Source: Xanthomonas cissicola (GTDB lineage: Bacteria > Pseudomonadota > Gammaproteobacteria > Xanthomonadales > Xanthomonadaceae). Taken from it: a stretch of DNA of 64,000 nucleotides. The notes under the pieces are model-generated. The model was given only the letters and a program-made list of their open reading frames with translations. It did no database searches and was not told the DNA's origin. The stretch covers positions 1-64,000 of the forward strand of contig NZ_VZPL01000013.1 in NCBI RefSeq assembly GCF_008801575.1. The letters run 5' to 3'. A program made the translations under genes and the position numbers. This document shows, piece after piece, positions 31,167 to 39,908 of the stretch (positions within the stretch are counted from its first letter, which is position 1; each line of letters opens with the position of its first letter).

Positions 31167-31466
31167 ATGATGCGCTCCCTCGTGTTCTGCGCTTTGACGC
31201 TGCTGCCGCTGGCAGCGTTCGCATCCAGCCTGGCCGGCACTTCGGCAGGTGCCTCGTCGGCTGGCTCGTCCAATTCTTCCGGCAGCAGTTCCGGCGACGA
31301 CAAGGTGGTGGCCGACGCCCGCGAAGATGCGGCCGGCTTTGTTGCCAGCGATGGCGTCATCCGCGGCGCGCGTCTGGAAGCGGCGTTGGTGCAGTTGCGT
31401 AGCCGTAGCGACGCGGCGCGGCTGGCCAGCGACCTGGAGCTGGCGCAGTCCATTCTGGCCCAGTGA
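31167..31466 (+). CDS. DUF2388-domain secreted protein
   Basis: A 99-residue protein with signal peptide MMRSLVFCALTLLPLAAFASS, then a Ser/Gly-rich linker (about residues 20-45). The C-terminal DUF2388 block has DDKVVADAREDAAGFVASDG, IRGARLEAALVQLR and a final helix. Function unknown; exported. The next gene starts inside its stop codon, so they form one translational unit. Members of this family are small periplasmic proteins in Pseudomonas and Xanthomonas. Confidence 0.8.
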   Translation: MMRSLVFCALTLLPLAAFASSLAGTSAGASSAGSSNSSGSSSGDDKVVADAREDAAGFVASDGVIRGARLEAALVQLRSRSDAARLASDLELAQSILAQ

Positions 31467-33319
31467 GTCTGCGCCGGTGGTGCGGTTGGCTGCTGCTGGC
31501 CGCCTTGATCGCACCGCCGGCGCAGGCCGAACTGTTGTTCGAGGTTGTTCCGTCGGATTTGCCAGCGGCGGAAATCCAAGCAAGTAACGCGCTGGTACAG
31601 CAGGTCAGGCAGCGATTGCCGCAAGGCTGGGCGCAGCGGATGACCGCCCCGATCCAGCTGCAATGGCGCACCGATCTGCCGGCGCAGGTACACGGCCGTG
31701 CAATCGGCAATCGCATCCTGCTCGATCGCGCGCTGTTGCAGGCGTGGAGCGCGCAATCAGACGACGCACGTTCCGATCGCAACGCGGCTGCCACGCGCGC
31801 GGCGATGGCTGCGCTCATACACGAACTGGCGCATGTGCTCGATCGCGGCGCACGCAGCGCGTTGTCGCACGATCCGCGCCTGCGCGATCTTGCCGGCTGG
31901 CAGGTACGGCCGTGGCGGGTAGGGCGCGGCGCAAATCGGTTCAGCGACCGCAGCCCGGATGCGTACGAACGTCGCAGCCCGGCCGAGTTCGTTGCGGTCA
32001 ATCTCGAGCATTACGTGCTGGACGGCGACTACGCCTGCCGGCGCCCTGCGCTGGCGGCCTGGTTTGCGCAGCGCCTGGGTACGCCGCAGGGCGCTACGCC
32101 CTGCGAGACTGCGTTGCCGTACCTGCAGGCCGACAACGATGCCGGTGCGATGTCGTTGCTGTCGCTGGATCCGGCGCGCGTGTACGCGGTGGACTATCTG
32201 CTTGCAGAGGGCAACGAGCAGCCGATGAGCCGCTGGGGCCATAGCATGTTGCGCCTGGTGATCTGTGCACCCGGGCGCGCACCGGGCCCAGCATGCCGGC
32301 TGGATCTGCAGTACCACCGTGTGCTGTCGTTCCGCGCGTTCGTGGGCGATGTGCAGATTTCCAGCTGGCGTGGGCTCACCGGCTCGTATCCGTCGCGGCT
32401 GTTCGTGCTGCCGTTGAACCAGGTGGTCGACGAATACACCAAGGTGGAATTGCGTGCCCTGTCGTCGGTGCCGCTGACGCTGGCGCCCGATGAGATCGCG
32501 GCCCTGCTCAAGCGCGCCGCGCAGGTGCATTGGAGTTACGACGGGCGCTATTACTTCATCGGCAACAACTGCGCGGTGGAGACCTACAAGTTGCTGCATG
32601 ACGGGGTGCCGCGCCTGGCTGCAGCGAACTTGTCCTCGATCACGCCGCGCGGAGTGCGGCAGCGATTGCAGCGTGCCGGCATCGCCGATCTGCGGGTGCT
32701 GGACAACCCTGCACAAGCCCTCCGTCAGGGCTATTACTTCGAATCGGCGGCGGCGCATTACCAGGCCATGTTCGATGTCCTTCGGCGCGGCATCGCGGTG
32801 CCGCAAACAACTGTCGCGCAGTGGCTGGATGCCGCGCCCGAGGTGCGCGCGCAATGGTTCGAACGCGGTGGCCTGCGCGAGACTGCAGCGGCATTGTTGC
32901 TGGAACAGGCGGCCCTGCGTCGTCAGGAATTACTGGCGCGCGATGCGCTCAAGCGCCTGTTGCAACCGGGCATGGCCGCGCGCGACGCGGTGCAGGGACA
33001 GCTGCAAGCGCTGTTCGCGCGCCAGGCGCAACTCAGTCATCCGGCGGTGCTGCTGGGCAGCGCGGGGTATGGCTTGCCGCAAGCGGGCGAGCAGCAACAG
33101 CTGAGCGCGCGCGTGGCGCAGGAAAGCGCGGTGTTGGTCGGCGGCTGGAAACAGCTGCAGGCGGCTGGACGGCAGCAACTGCCGGCCAACGTGCGCAATG
33201 GATTGGAGCAGGGCGAAGCGAATGTGGAACGTTTGCGTGCGCGCCTGCGCGTGCTTGCGGGCGGTGATGCGGCCGCCGCCGATGTGCTCGCCCCCGCGCA
33301 TGCGCAATCGCGACCCTGA
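31463..33319 (+). CDS. Secreted DUF4105 protein with HExxH metallopeptidase-like motif
   Basis: A 618-residue protein starting at a GTG overlapping the previous stop. Signal peptide ends at PAQA (about residue 22). An HELAH motif at 120-124 with a downstream Glu in SPAEFVAVNLEHYV fits a gluzincin-like zinc site. From about residue 240 the DUF4105 (Lnb periplasmic) region follows, with MSRWGHSMLRLV and FIGNNCAVETYKLL, which holds a conserved Asn-Cys pair. The C-terminal third is alpha-helical and Gln/Ala-rich. Predicted periplasmic hydrolase or peptidase; no function known. Operon with the DUF2388 gene. Confidence 0.82.
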   Translation: MSLRRWCGWLLLAALIAPPAQAELLFEVVPSDLPAAEIQASNALVQQVRQRLPQGWAQRMTAPIQLQWRTDLPAQVHGRAIGNRILLDRALLQAWSAQSDDARSDRNAAATRAAMAALIHELAHVLDRGARSALSHDPRLRDLAGWQVRPWRVGRGANRFSDRSPDAYERRSPAEFVAVNLEHYVLDGDYACRRPALAAWFAQRLGTPQGATPCETALPYLQADNDAGAMSLLSLDPARVYAVDYLLAEGNEQPMSRWGHSMLRLVICAPGRAPGPACRLDLQYHRVLSFRAFVGDVQISSWRGLTGSYPSRLFVLPLNQVVDEYTKVELRALSSVPLTLAPDEIAALLKRAAQVHWSYDGRYYFIGNNCAVETYKLLHDGVPRLAAANLSSITPRGVRQRLQRAGIADLRVLDNPAQALRQGYYFESAAAHYQAMFDVLRRGIAVPQTTVAQWLDAAPEVRAQWFERGGLRETAAALLLEQAALRRQELLARDALKRLLQPGMAARDAVQGQLQALFARQAQLSHPAVLLGSAGYGLPQAGEQQQLSARVAQESAVLVGGWKQLQAAGRQQLPANVRNGLEQGEANVERLRARLRVLAGGDAAAADVLAPAHAQSRP

Positions 33320-33340
33320 TTGGAACGGATGAACTGCTTG

Positions 33341-33362
33341 GCCCTCTCCCGTCGCAGGAGAG
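33341..33362. repeat. CCCTCTCC hairpin, Xanthomonas intergenic repeat
   Basis: CTCTCC (33344-33349) and GGAGAG (33357-33362) form a stem; the flank continues TTGGGGTGAGGG, matching a frequent intergenic repeat of xanthomonads. It follows the DUF4105 gene by 22 bases and may end its transcript. A second GC-rich stem, GCCCTC/GAGGGGGC, follows near 33406-33423. Confidence 0.5.
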
Positions 33363-33548
33363 TTGGGGTGAGGGTAGGGCAGCCAGCAGTCTCCCGAATT
33401 GCCTCGCCCTCATTGAGGGGGCGGCGCGCCATCTTCTCGCGGCGAGAAAGAAAGGGCGGCAGTCCGCAGCTGTGAGTCCTGACGACGCTGCCACTAGCAG
33501 GAGTAACCCACCAAATCAGCACACAGCTGTCATCTCAGCCGATGTATC

Positions 33549-33935
33549 TCAGCCGGCTGGTTGCAGATCCGCTTGCTTTGCATACTGACGCAGCCATTGG
33601 CTGACATGCGCATCGTTGCGGTACTGCTGCATCAACTTGGCCAGGCGTGCCGGTGCCGGGGTGCAGAACTGTGCCACGGCCACTTCGATCTCATGCCGGC
33701 GGTCGGCGTCATACGGCTCTTCGCCGGCGAAGTGCTCGCAGGTGTCGTAGTCCTCGACCAGTTTGCGCACCTCCTCGGGCATGCCGCACAGGCCTGCCGG
33801 ATGCTGCAGCCATTCCTCTTCCACCTTGGGATCGGTGCAGGCCACCGGCGCAGGCGTTGCGGCCTGCGTCGGTGCTTGCTGCACGCTGCAGGCCGCCAGC
33901 ACACCTACGGCCACGACAACAGCCACGCGACGCAT
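33549..33935 (-). CDS. Small lipoprotein of unknown function
   Basis: A 128-residue protein. The signal [16 protein letters not shown] ends in the lipobox LAAC (Cys16), so lipidation is expected. The mature part holds four further Cys and acidic helices (EEEWLQHPAGLCGMPEEVRKL) and ends in helical KLMQQYRNDAHVSQWLRQY. No family recognised. Its ATG overlaps the stop codon of yeiP (TGATG), so expression is coupled. Confidence 0.78.
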   Translation of the reverse strand: MRRVAVVVAVGVLAACSVQQAPTQAATPAPVACTDPKVEEEWLQHPAGLCGMPEEVRKLVEDYDTCEHFAGEEPYDADRRHEIEVAVAQFCTPAPARLAKLMQQYRNDAHVSQWLRQYAKQADLQPAG

Positions 33936-34501
33936 CAGTCGGCGCGACCGGCAAATTCGCCCGTGGTGGTGTTGACCAGCACGCGTTCGCCGTTGGTGAT
34001 GTACTCGGGCACCATGATTTCCATGCCGGTGTTGAGCTTGGCCGGCTTGGGCCGCTTGGTGGCGGTGCCGCCCTTCAATTCCGGCGGAGTCTCCACCACT
34101 TCCAGCGTCACCGTCTGCGGCAGTTGGACGGCCACCGGCTGCTCGTCGATCACTTGCACATAGATGCCGGTCAGACCATCGGTGATGTAGCCGGCGTCGG
34201 TGCCGATCACGTCCGCATCCAGCGTGTACGGGGTGAAGTCTTCGTCGTCCATGAACACGAACGCCTCGCCGTCCTTGTACGAGAACGTGGACTGCCGGCG
34301 CAGCAGCTCGACTTCCGGCAGGTTGTCGTCGGCGTCGAAGCTGGCATCGGTTTTCACCCCGCCCGGCACGCTGTACATGATGAAACGAAAGCGCACATTG
34401 CCGCCGCGGCCCTGCGGCGAGCTGCGTTCGATGTCGCGGATCTGGTAAATGCCGCCGTTGTATTCGACGACGTTGCCTTTCTTGATGTCGTTGGCTTTCA
34501 T
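33935..34501 (-). CDS. yeiP: Elongation factor P-like protein YeiP (EfpL)
   Basis: A 188-residue EF-P paralogue with the three-domain layout: [16 protein letters not shown] at the start, [14 protein letters not shown] in the middle domain and the terminal [13 protein letters not shown]. The loop where EF-P carries its modified Lys or Arg reads SSPQGRGGN, with an unmodified-type Arg, as in YeiP/EfpL. It helps ribosomes through proline-rich and other stalling sequences. The gene is followed without a gap by a lipoprotein gene, and its 5' side abuts an inverted GGGAATCGGG repeat. Confidence 0.93.
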   Translation of the reverse strand: MKANDIKKGNVVEYNGGIYQIRDIERSSPQGRGGNVRFRFIMYSVPGGVKTDASFDADDNLPEVELLRRQSTFSYKDGEAFVFMDDEDFTPYTLDADVIGTDAGYITDGLTGIYVQVIDEQPVAVQLPQTVTLEVVETPPELKGGTATKRPKPAKLNTGMEIMVPEYITNGERVLVNTTTGEFAGRAD

Positions 34502-34502
34502 G

Positions 34503-34600
34503 GGAATCGGGAGTAGGGAATGGGGAATCGAAAAACCGGGGGCCGGGGTGCTGAGAGCAGGGCGCCGTTACGATTCCCCATTCCCGATTCCCCAATCCCC
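34503..34600. repeat. Inverted GGGAATGGGGAATCG repeat before yeiP
   Basis: GGGAATGGGGAATCG (34516-34530) is perfectly mirrored at 34571-34585; flanking copies of the same unit extend the repeat on both sides. It occupies nearly the whole space between yeiP and the SDR gene and would lie in the yeiP leader RNA. Same family as the repeats at 28.1-28.3 kb. Confidence 0.75.
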
Positions 34601-34601
34601 G

Positions 34602-35372
34602 CTACTTGGGCGCCAACCGCACGCCGCCGTCCAGGCGGATCACTTCGCCATTGAGGTAGCGGTTGCGCAGGATGAAGGCGACGGTGTCGGCGTATTCGTC
34701 GGGCTGGCCGAGGCGCGAGGGGAACGGGATGGAGGCGGTCAGCGATTGCTGCACGGCCTCGGGCATGCCGTCGACCATCGGGGTCCAGAACACGCCCGGC
34801 GCGATCGTCATCACGCGGATGCCGAAGCGGGCCAGTTCGCGCGCCATCGGCAAGGTCATGCCGACCACGCCGCCTTTGCTCGCCGCATATGCTGCCTGGC
34901 CGATCTGGCCCTCGAATGCGGCGACCGAGGCGGTATTGACGATCACGCCGCGCTCGCCGTCATCGCCGGTGGTGTTGTGTTGCATGACATCGGCCGCGGC
35001 CTTGGCCACATTGAAGCTGCCGACCAGATTCACCAGCACGGTGTTGCGGAAGGTGGCCAACGGCATTGGCGCTTCCTTGCCCATTACGCGGCCGGCGCCG
35101 AGGATGCCTGCGCAATTGACCACCAGATTCAATCCGCCCAGCGCCTGCGCGGCTTGCGCCACATTGGCCGCGACCTGGGCCTCATCGGTGACATCGGTGG
35201 CGAGGTAATGCGCGTTGCCGGCACCGAGCAGCGCCAGCGCCGCCTCGGCCTTGTCGGCGTTGACATCGAACAGCGCGACCTTGCCGCCGTCGGCCACGAG
35301 ACGCTGTGCGACAGCCAGGCCGAGGCCGGAGACGCCGCCGGTCACGATGGCAAGGACAGAAGATGGCTGCAT
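34602..35372 (-). CDS. SDR-family oxidoreductase, 3-hydroxyacyl-CoA dehydrogenase type 2-like
   Basis: A 256-residue classical SDR. Cofactor motif IVTGGVSGLGLAVAQ, NNAG-equivalent VVNCAGIL, catalytic Ser in VNTASVAAFEG and Tyr/Lys in YAASKGG. The overall pattern resembles 3-hydroxy(-2-methyl)butyryl-CoA dehydrogenases. It lies near HMG-CoA lyase and enoyl-CoA hydratase on the same strand, supporting a role in branched acyl-CoA oxidation; substrate is inferred. Confidence 0.87.
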   Translation of the reverse strand: MQPSSVLAIVTGGVSGLGLAVAQRLVADGGKVALFDVNADKAEAALALLGAGNAHYLATDVTDEAQVAANVAQAAQALGGLNLVVNCAGILGAGRVMGKEAPMPLATFRNTVLVNLVGSFNVAKAAADVMQHNTTGDDGERGVIVNTASVAAFEGQIGQAAYAASKGGVVGMTLPMARELARFGIRVMTIAPGVFWTPMVDGMPEAVQQSLTASIPFPSRLGQPDEYADTVAFILRNRYLNGEVIRLDGGVRLAPK

Positions 35373-35507
35373 GTGGTGGTTCCCTGAGTCGCGTTGATGG
35401 CCGGTGGTGGCGGCAAACGAACGATCGGCGGAGCGGTCGGCCATTCTAGCCCAAGCCCCTGCGTGATCGCGGTGGTAGGTGATGCGCGATGCGCGGGCAG
35501 GCAGACC

Positions 35508-36404
35508 TCAGCCGGCGGCAGCCAGCGCCTTGCCGACCTTGCTGCCGGTGTCGCGACCGAGCAGCCGCGCCAGCCAGCGGCCGGTGCGGGCCAGGGCGGG
35601 CAGGTCGATGCCGGTGGGCATGCCCAGCCCCTGCAACAGGTACACCACGTCTTCGCTGGCGACGTTGCCGCTGGCGCCCCTGGCATACGGGCAGCCGCCC
35701 GTACCGGACACGGCCGCATCGATCACACGTACGCCTTGCTCCAGGCAGGCCGCGATATTGGCCAGCGCCTGCCCATAGGTATCGTGGAAATGCACCGCCA
35801 ATGCCGGCATCGGCACGGCCTGCGCCACTGCGGCCAGCATCCGACGCGCCTTGACCGGCGTGCCCACGCCAATGGTGTCGCCCAGCGAGATTTCATAGCA
35901 GCCGAGCGCGTGCAGACGTTGCGCCACATCCACCACGTCGGTCACCGGCACCTCGCCCTGGTACGGGCAGCCCAGCACGGTGGAGACGTAGCCGCGCACG
36001 CGTATCCCATCGAGCGCGGCCTGCTGCAGGATTGGCCGAAACCGTTCGATCGATTCGTCGATGCCGGCGTTGGTATTGGTGCGATTGAACGCCTCCGATG
36101 CTGCGGTGAATACCGCCACTTCCTGCGCCCCGGCGGCGCGTGCGCGTTCGTAGCCCTGCAGGTTGGGCACCAGCACCGGATATGCGATGCCCGGCGCCTG
36201 CGCGATGCCGGCAAACACCTCGGCGGCGTCGGCCAGCTGCGGTACCCAGCGTGGGCTGACGAAGCTGGTCGCTTCGATCGTGCGCAGCCCGGTGGCCGAG
36301 AGTTGATCGATCAACGCGATCTTGTCGGCAGTGGCGATCGGCTGCGCTTCGTTTTGCAGGCCATCGCGTGGGCCAACTTCGACAATGCGGACGAAGTCGC
36401 TCAT
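35508..36404 (-). CDS. mvaB: Hydroxymethylglutaryl-CoA lyase
   Basis: A 298-residue DRE-TIM metallolyase that splits HMG-CoA into acetyl-CoA and acetoacetate, the last step of leucine degradation. VEVGPRDGLQNE at the start, VAVFTAASEAFNRTNTNAGI, HFHDTYGQALAN with the metal-binding His pair, and the active-site Cys motif VSGTGGCPYARGASGN are family signatures. Neighbour of an enoyl-CoA hydratase and VOC gene on the same strand. Confidence 0.96.
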   Translation of the reverse strand: MSDFVRIVEVGPRDGLQNEAQPIATADKIALIDQLSATGLRTIEATSFVSPRWVPQLADAAEVFAGIAQAPGIAYPVLVPNLQGYERARAAGAQEVAVFTAASEAFNRTNTNAGIDESIERFRPILQQAALDGIRVRGYVSTVLGCPYQGEVPVTDVVDVAQRLHALGCYEISLGDTIGVGTPVKARRMLAAVAQAVPMPALAVHFHDTYGQALANIAACLEQGVRVIDAAVSGTGGCPYARGASGNVASEDVVYLLQGLGMPTGIDLPALARTGRWLARLLGRDTGSKVGKALAAAG

Positions 36405-36510
36405 GCGCTCACATCGCGGCGCGCATGACCGCGTACAGGCATCGCCACAACCGCATGCGTGGTGGCGGCCGAATGCGCGAATAAGGAAACCAGGGACATC
36501 GGAAAGATAC

Positions 36511-36894
36511 TCATGCGGGGAGGTGGCAGACCGCTTCGCAATTGTGGCCATCAGGGTCGAGCACGAAGGCGCTGTAATAGTGTGGGTGGTAATGCGGGCG
36601 CAGGCCGGGGGCGCCGTGATCGCGGCCGCCGGCGGCCAGCGCAGCACGATGAAACGCATCGACGCTGTCGCGGTCGGTCGCCGTCAGCGCGACATGGGTG
36701 GTGCCCGGCGTCTGCGCGTGGGAGCCCAGCCAGAGAAACGGGCGTTCGGTGCCGAAGCCGGCATGCGCGCGGCCGCCGGTCTGCGCGGCCGTCAGTTCCA
36801 CCAGCAGCGCGATGCCCAGGGGCGCGAGCGCGGCCTGGTAGAACGCGGTGCTGGTTTGCAGATCGCTGCAGGCCAGGCCGATATGGTCGATCAC
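36511..36894 (-). CDS. VOC-family (glyoxalase/bleomycin-resistance fold) protein
   Basis: A 127-residue protein starting from a GTG that overlaps the end of the enoyl-CoA hydratase gene. DHIGLACSDLQTSTAFYQ, THVALTATDRDSVDAFHR and SAFVLDPDGHNCEAVCH show the paired beta-alpha-beta3 modules and metal-ligand His/Glu of the VOC superfamily. Exact reaction unknown; position between liuC- and liuE-like genes suggests an acyl-CoA-related or detoxifying role. Confidence 0.85.
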   Translation of the reverse strand: MIDHIGLACSDLQTSTAFYQAALAPLGIALLVELTAAQTGGRAHAGFGTERPFLWLGSHAQTPGTTHVALTATDRDSVDAFHRAALAAGGRDHGAPGLRPHYHPHYYSAFVLDPDGHNCEAVCHLPA

Positions 36895-37688
36895 GCCATG
36901 CTCTCCGGCACCCACGCGGCGCTGCGCTTGTCGAGGAACGCCCCCAGGCCTTCCTGGCCTTCGGGCGACACGCGCAGACGGGCAATCAACGCCGCATTGG
37001 CGGCATCGATGGCATCGCGGTCGGCAGGTGGCAGCACCGAGCGCACCAGCGCCTTGGCGCTGCTGGTGGCCAGCGGCGCTGCAGCCAGCAGCAGACGGAC
37101 CTGCCGCTCCACGGCGATATCCAGCTGATCGGCGGCCACCAGTTGGTGCAGCAGACCCAGCAACTGCGCGGTGCCGGCATCGAAGATCTCGGCGGTTGCG
37201 AACCAGCGCCGCGCCTGGCGCGCACCGATCGCTGCAACCACATAAGGCGAAATGACCGCCGGCAGCAGGCCGAGCTTGCTCTCGGTCAGGCCGAAGCGCG
37301 CCTCGGTACAACCGATGGCGATATCGCAACACGCCACCAGGCCGACACCACCGCCGAAGGCGGCCCCGTTGACGCGCGCGATGGTGGGCTTGGGCAGTTC
37401 ATCCAGGGTGCGCATCAACTGCGCCAGCGCCAGTGCGTCGGCGGCGTTCTCCGCTTCGTTGGCGCTGGCCATGCCGCGCATCCAGTTCAGGTCTGCGCCG
37501 GCCGAAAAGGCCGCGCCATCACCGGTCAGCACGACGATGCGGATCTGCGAGGCCCGGCCAGCCTCGCGCAATGCATCGGTCAGCGCGGCGATCAGCGTCG
37601 CATCGAAGGCGTTGTGGACTGCGGGGCGATGCAATCGCAAGGTGCGGACCGCTCCGTGGTCTTCGACAATCAAGCCGGTGTCCTGCAT
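36891..37688 (-). CDS. Enoyl-CoA hydratase, probable methylglutaconyl-CoA hydratase
   Basis: A 265-residue crotonase-fold enzyme. FSAGADLNWM forms the first oxyanion-hole segment and NGAAFGGGVGLVACCDIAIG the second; FGLTESKLGLLPAVISPYV follows. The ADLNWM and E-SKLGL patterns are those of LiuC-type methylglutaconyl-CoA hydratases, which make the substrate of HMG-CoA lyase. First gene of the set; its 3' end overlaps the VOC gene by four bases. Divergent from feoA. Confidence 0.88.
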   Translation of the reverse strand: MQDTGLIVEDHGAVRTLRLHRPAVHNAFDATLIAALTDALREAGRASQIRIVVLTGDGAAFSAGADLNWMRGMASANEAENAADALALAQLMRTLDELPKPTIARVNGAAFGGGVGLVACCDIAIGCTEARFGLTESKLGLLPAVISPYVVAAIGARQARRWFATAEIFDAGTAQLLGLLHQLVAADQLDIAVERQVRLLLAAAPLATSSAKALVRSVLPPADRDAIDAANAALIARLRVSPEGQEGLGAFLDKRSAAWVPESMA

Positions 37689-37764
37689 TGCGTACGTCCA
37701 TGAATGGGATGCGAACCATGATAGCGGGCCGGGTCGCCGGAGCCATGACGCGGTGCGTCGATGC

Positions 37765-37785
37765 TAGAATTGAGAACCATTCCTA
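37765..37785 (+). promoter_or_regulatory. feo promoter (-10) overlapping a Fur box
   Basis: TAGAAT (37765-37770) is a good -10 hexamer. The next bases, TGAGAACCATTCCTA (37771-37785), match the 7-1-7 Fur pattern TGATAAT-C-ATTATCA at 10 of 15 positions and would cover the transcription start. This predicts iron-dependent repression of feoAB by Fur. Confidence 0.6.
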
Positions 37786-37802
37786 ACAATCAGGCCGTCT
37801 TT

Positions 37803-38051
37803 GTGACGCTGTCCGACATGCCTTTGCATCGCGCCGCCATCGTGGATTCCGTGGAGGATCGTCTCCCCAACGACACGATCGCCCGGCGCTTGCGGGAGTT
37901 GGGGTTTGTCGCAGGCGAGGAAGTCACGGTGCTGGCCACCGGGCCGGTCGGTCGCGAGCCATTGTTGGTGCAGGTGGGCTACACGCGTTTTGCCCTGCGC
38001 CGCAGCGAGGCTGCGCGTGTGCAGGTGCGCCATGCGGGAGGATCGGCATGA
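37803..38051 (+). CDS. feoA: Ferrous iron transport protein A
   Basis: An 82-residue cytosolic SH3-like protein. IARRLRELGFVAGEEVTVL and GPVGREPLLVQVGYTRFALRRSEA are typical FeoA. The frame is open to 37761, but that would run through the Fur box; the GTG at 37803 or the ATG at 37818 is more likely. It overlaps feoB by four bases and assists FeoB in Fe(II) uptake. Confidence 0.92.
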   Translation: MTLSDMPLHRAAIVDSVEDRLPNDTIARRLRELGFVAGEEVTVLATGPVGREPLLVQVGYTRFALRRSEAARVQVRHAGGSA

Positions 38052-39907
38052 GCGCGGCCAGCGTTCCGCTGCGTCTGGCGCTGGTTGGCAACCCCAACAG
38101 CGGCAAGACCGCACTGTTCAACCAGCTCACCGGTAGCCGGCAAAAAGTGGCCAACTACACCGGCGTCACCGTCGAGCGTAAGGAAGGGCACTTCCGCGCA
38201 CCGTCCGGGCGCGATTTTGCAGTGCTGGATCTGCCCGGCGCCTACAGCCTGCAACCGGCGAGCCTGGACGAGGCCATCACCCGCGACCTGTGCCGTGGCT
38301 TTTATCCGGGCGAGCCGGCGCCGGATGTGCTGGTCTATGTGATGGACGCGACCAATTTGCGCCTGCATCTGCGCTTTGCGTTGGAGCTGCGCGAGCTCGG
38401 CCGGCCGATGATCGTGGCGCTGAACATGATGGATGCCGCACAGCGGCGCGGCATTGTCATCGACCTGCCGGCGCTGGAGCAGGCGCTCGGCGTGCCGGTG
38501 GTCGAAACGGTGGCGGTGCGGCGCGGTGGTGCCAAGGTGCTGGTCGAGCGACTCGATGCGCAGGCGGCGCGCCTGGCGGCGCCCGCCGCCAATCCGCCGG
38601 CCGACGGTAATTATCACGCGCTGGTGCGGCAGATCCTGGGCGCAGCGGTGACCATGCCCACCCGCACCTCGCGCGTGGACGATGCGCTGGACCGCTGGCT
38701 GGTGCATCCGATCTGGGGCCTGGTCACGCTGGCGGTGGTGATGTTCCTGATCTTCCAGGCGGTCTATGCCTGGGCTGCGCCGGTCATGGACCTGATCGAC
38801 GGCGGCACCGCTGCCTTGGGCGATTGGGTCGGCGCGACCCTGCCGGAAGGTCCACTCAACAGCTTGCTCAAGGATGGCGTCATCGCCGGGCTGGGCGGGG
38901 TGATCGTGTTCCTGCCGCAGATCCTGATCCTGTTCGCCTTCATCCTGGCATTGGAAGAATCCGGCTATCTGCCACGTGCGGCGTTTCTGCTCGATCGCAT
39001 GATGTCGGTGGCCGGTTTGTCGGGGCGCTCGTTCATTCCGCTGTTGTCGAGTTTTGCATGTGCGGTGCCGGGCATCATGTCCACGCGCAGCATCCAGGAC
39101 CCGCGCGACCGGCTCGCCACCATCATGGTCGCGCCGCTGATGACCTGTTCGGCGCGGCTGCCGGTGTATGCGTTGTTGATCGGCGCCTTCATTCCGCAGA
39201 AGACCGTGTGGGGCATCTTCAACCAGCAGGGGCTGGTGCTGTTCGGTCTGTACGCTGCGGCTATCGTCAGTGCGCTGCTGGTCTCGTGGACGATGAAGAA
39301 ATGGCGGCGCGACAAGAGCGAGCACCCCTTGATGCTGGAGCTGCCGTCCTATCGCGTCCCGCAGGTGCGCGATCTGGCGCTGGGGCTGTGGGAGCGCGCA
39401 TGGATCTTCCTCAAGCGCGTGGGCGGCATCATCCTGGCGCTGACCATCCTGCTGTGGTTCCTGCTGTCGTTTCCCGAGGCGCCGGCCAATGCCACCTTGC
39501 CGGCAATCGACTACAGCTTCGCCGGTCGTATCGGTCACGCAATGGCAGTGTTCTTCGCACCGCTGGGCTTCAACTGGCAGATCTGCATCGCGTTGATTCC
39601 CGGCCTGGCTGCGCGCGAAGTGGCGGTGGCCTCGCTGGCCACGGTGTACGCGTTGTCCGCTGCCGACGACGACGCGGCAGCCCAGGCGCTGTCGCCGCTG
39701 ATCAGCGACGGTTGGTCGCTGGCCACCGCGTTGTCGCTGCTGGTCTGGTACATCTACGCGCCGATGTGCATCTCCACGCTGGCCACGATCAAGCGCGAAA
39801 CCAACTCGTGGAAGCAGATGACCATCAGTGCGGTGTACCTGTTCGCGCTGGCCTACCTGGCGTCGCTGGTGACCTACCAGCTGGCCGTGCTGCTGGGAGC
39901 CGGCTGA
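38048..39907 (+). CDS. feoB: Ferrous iron transporter B
   Basis: A 619-residue inner-membrane protein (E. coli 773). The N-terminal G-protein domain shows G1 GNPNSGKT, G3 DLPGAYSLQP and G4 NMMD, followed by a helical spacer and the two Gate membrane halves (VVMFLIFQAVYAW, SFACAVPGIMSTRSIQDPRDR and ALIPGLAAREVAVASLATVYAL). The shorter C-terminus is typical of xanthomonads. Moves Fe(II) across the membrane with GTP hydrolysis. A short Cys-rich gene follows one base after the stop. Confidence 0.97.
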   Translation: MSAASVPLRLALVGNPNSGKTALFNQLTGSRQKVANYTGVTVERKEGHFRAPSGRDFAVLDLPGAYSLQPASLDEAITRDLCRGFYPGEPAPDVLVYVMDATNLRLHLRFALELRELGRPMIVALNMMDAAQRRGIVIDLPALEQALGVPVVETVAVRRGGAKVLVERLDAQAARLAAPAANPPADGNYHALVRQILGAAVTMPTRTSRVDDALDRWLVHPIWGLVTLAVVMFLIFQAVYAWAAPVMDLIDGGTAALGDWVGATLPEGPLNSLLKDGVIAGLGGVIVFLPQILILFAFILALEESGYLPRAAFLLDRMMSVAGLSGRSFIPLLSSFACAVPGIMSTRSIQDPRDRLATIMVAPLMTCSARLPVYALLIGAFIPQKTVWGIFNQQGLVLFGLYAAAIVSALLVSWTMKKWRRDKSEHPLMLELPSYRVPQVRDLALGLWERAWIFLKRVGGIILALTILLWFLLSFPEAPANATLPAIDYSFAGRIGHAMAVFFAPLGFNWQICIALIPGLAAREVAVASLATVYALSAADDDAAAQALSPLISDGWSLATALSLLVWYIYAPMCISTLATIKRETNSWKQMTISAVYLFALAYLASLVTYQLAVLLGAG

Positions 39908-39908
39908 G

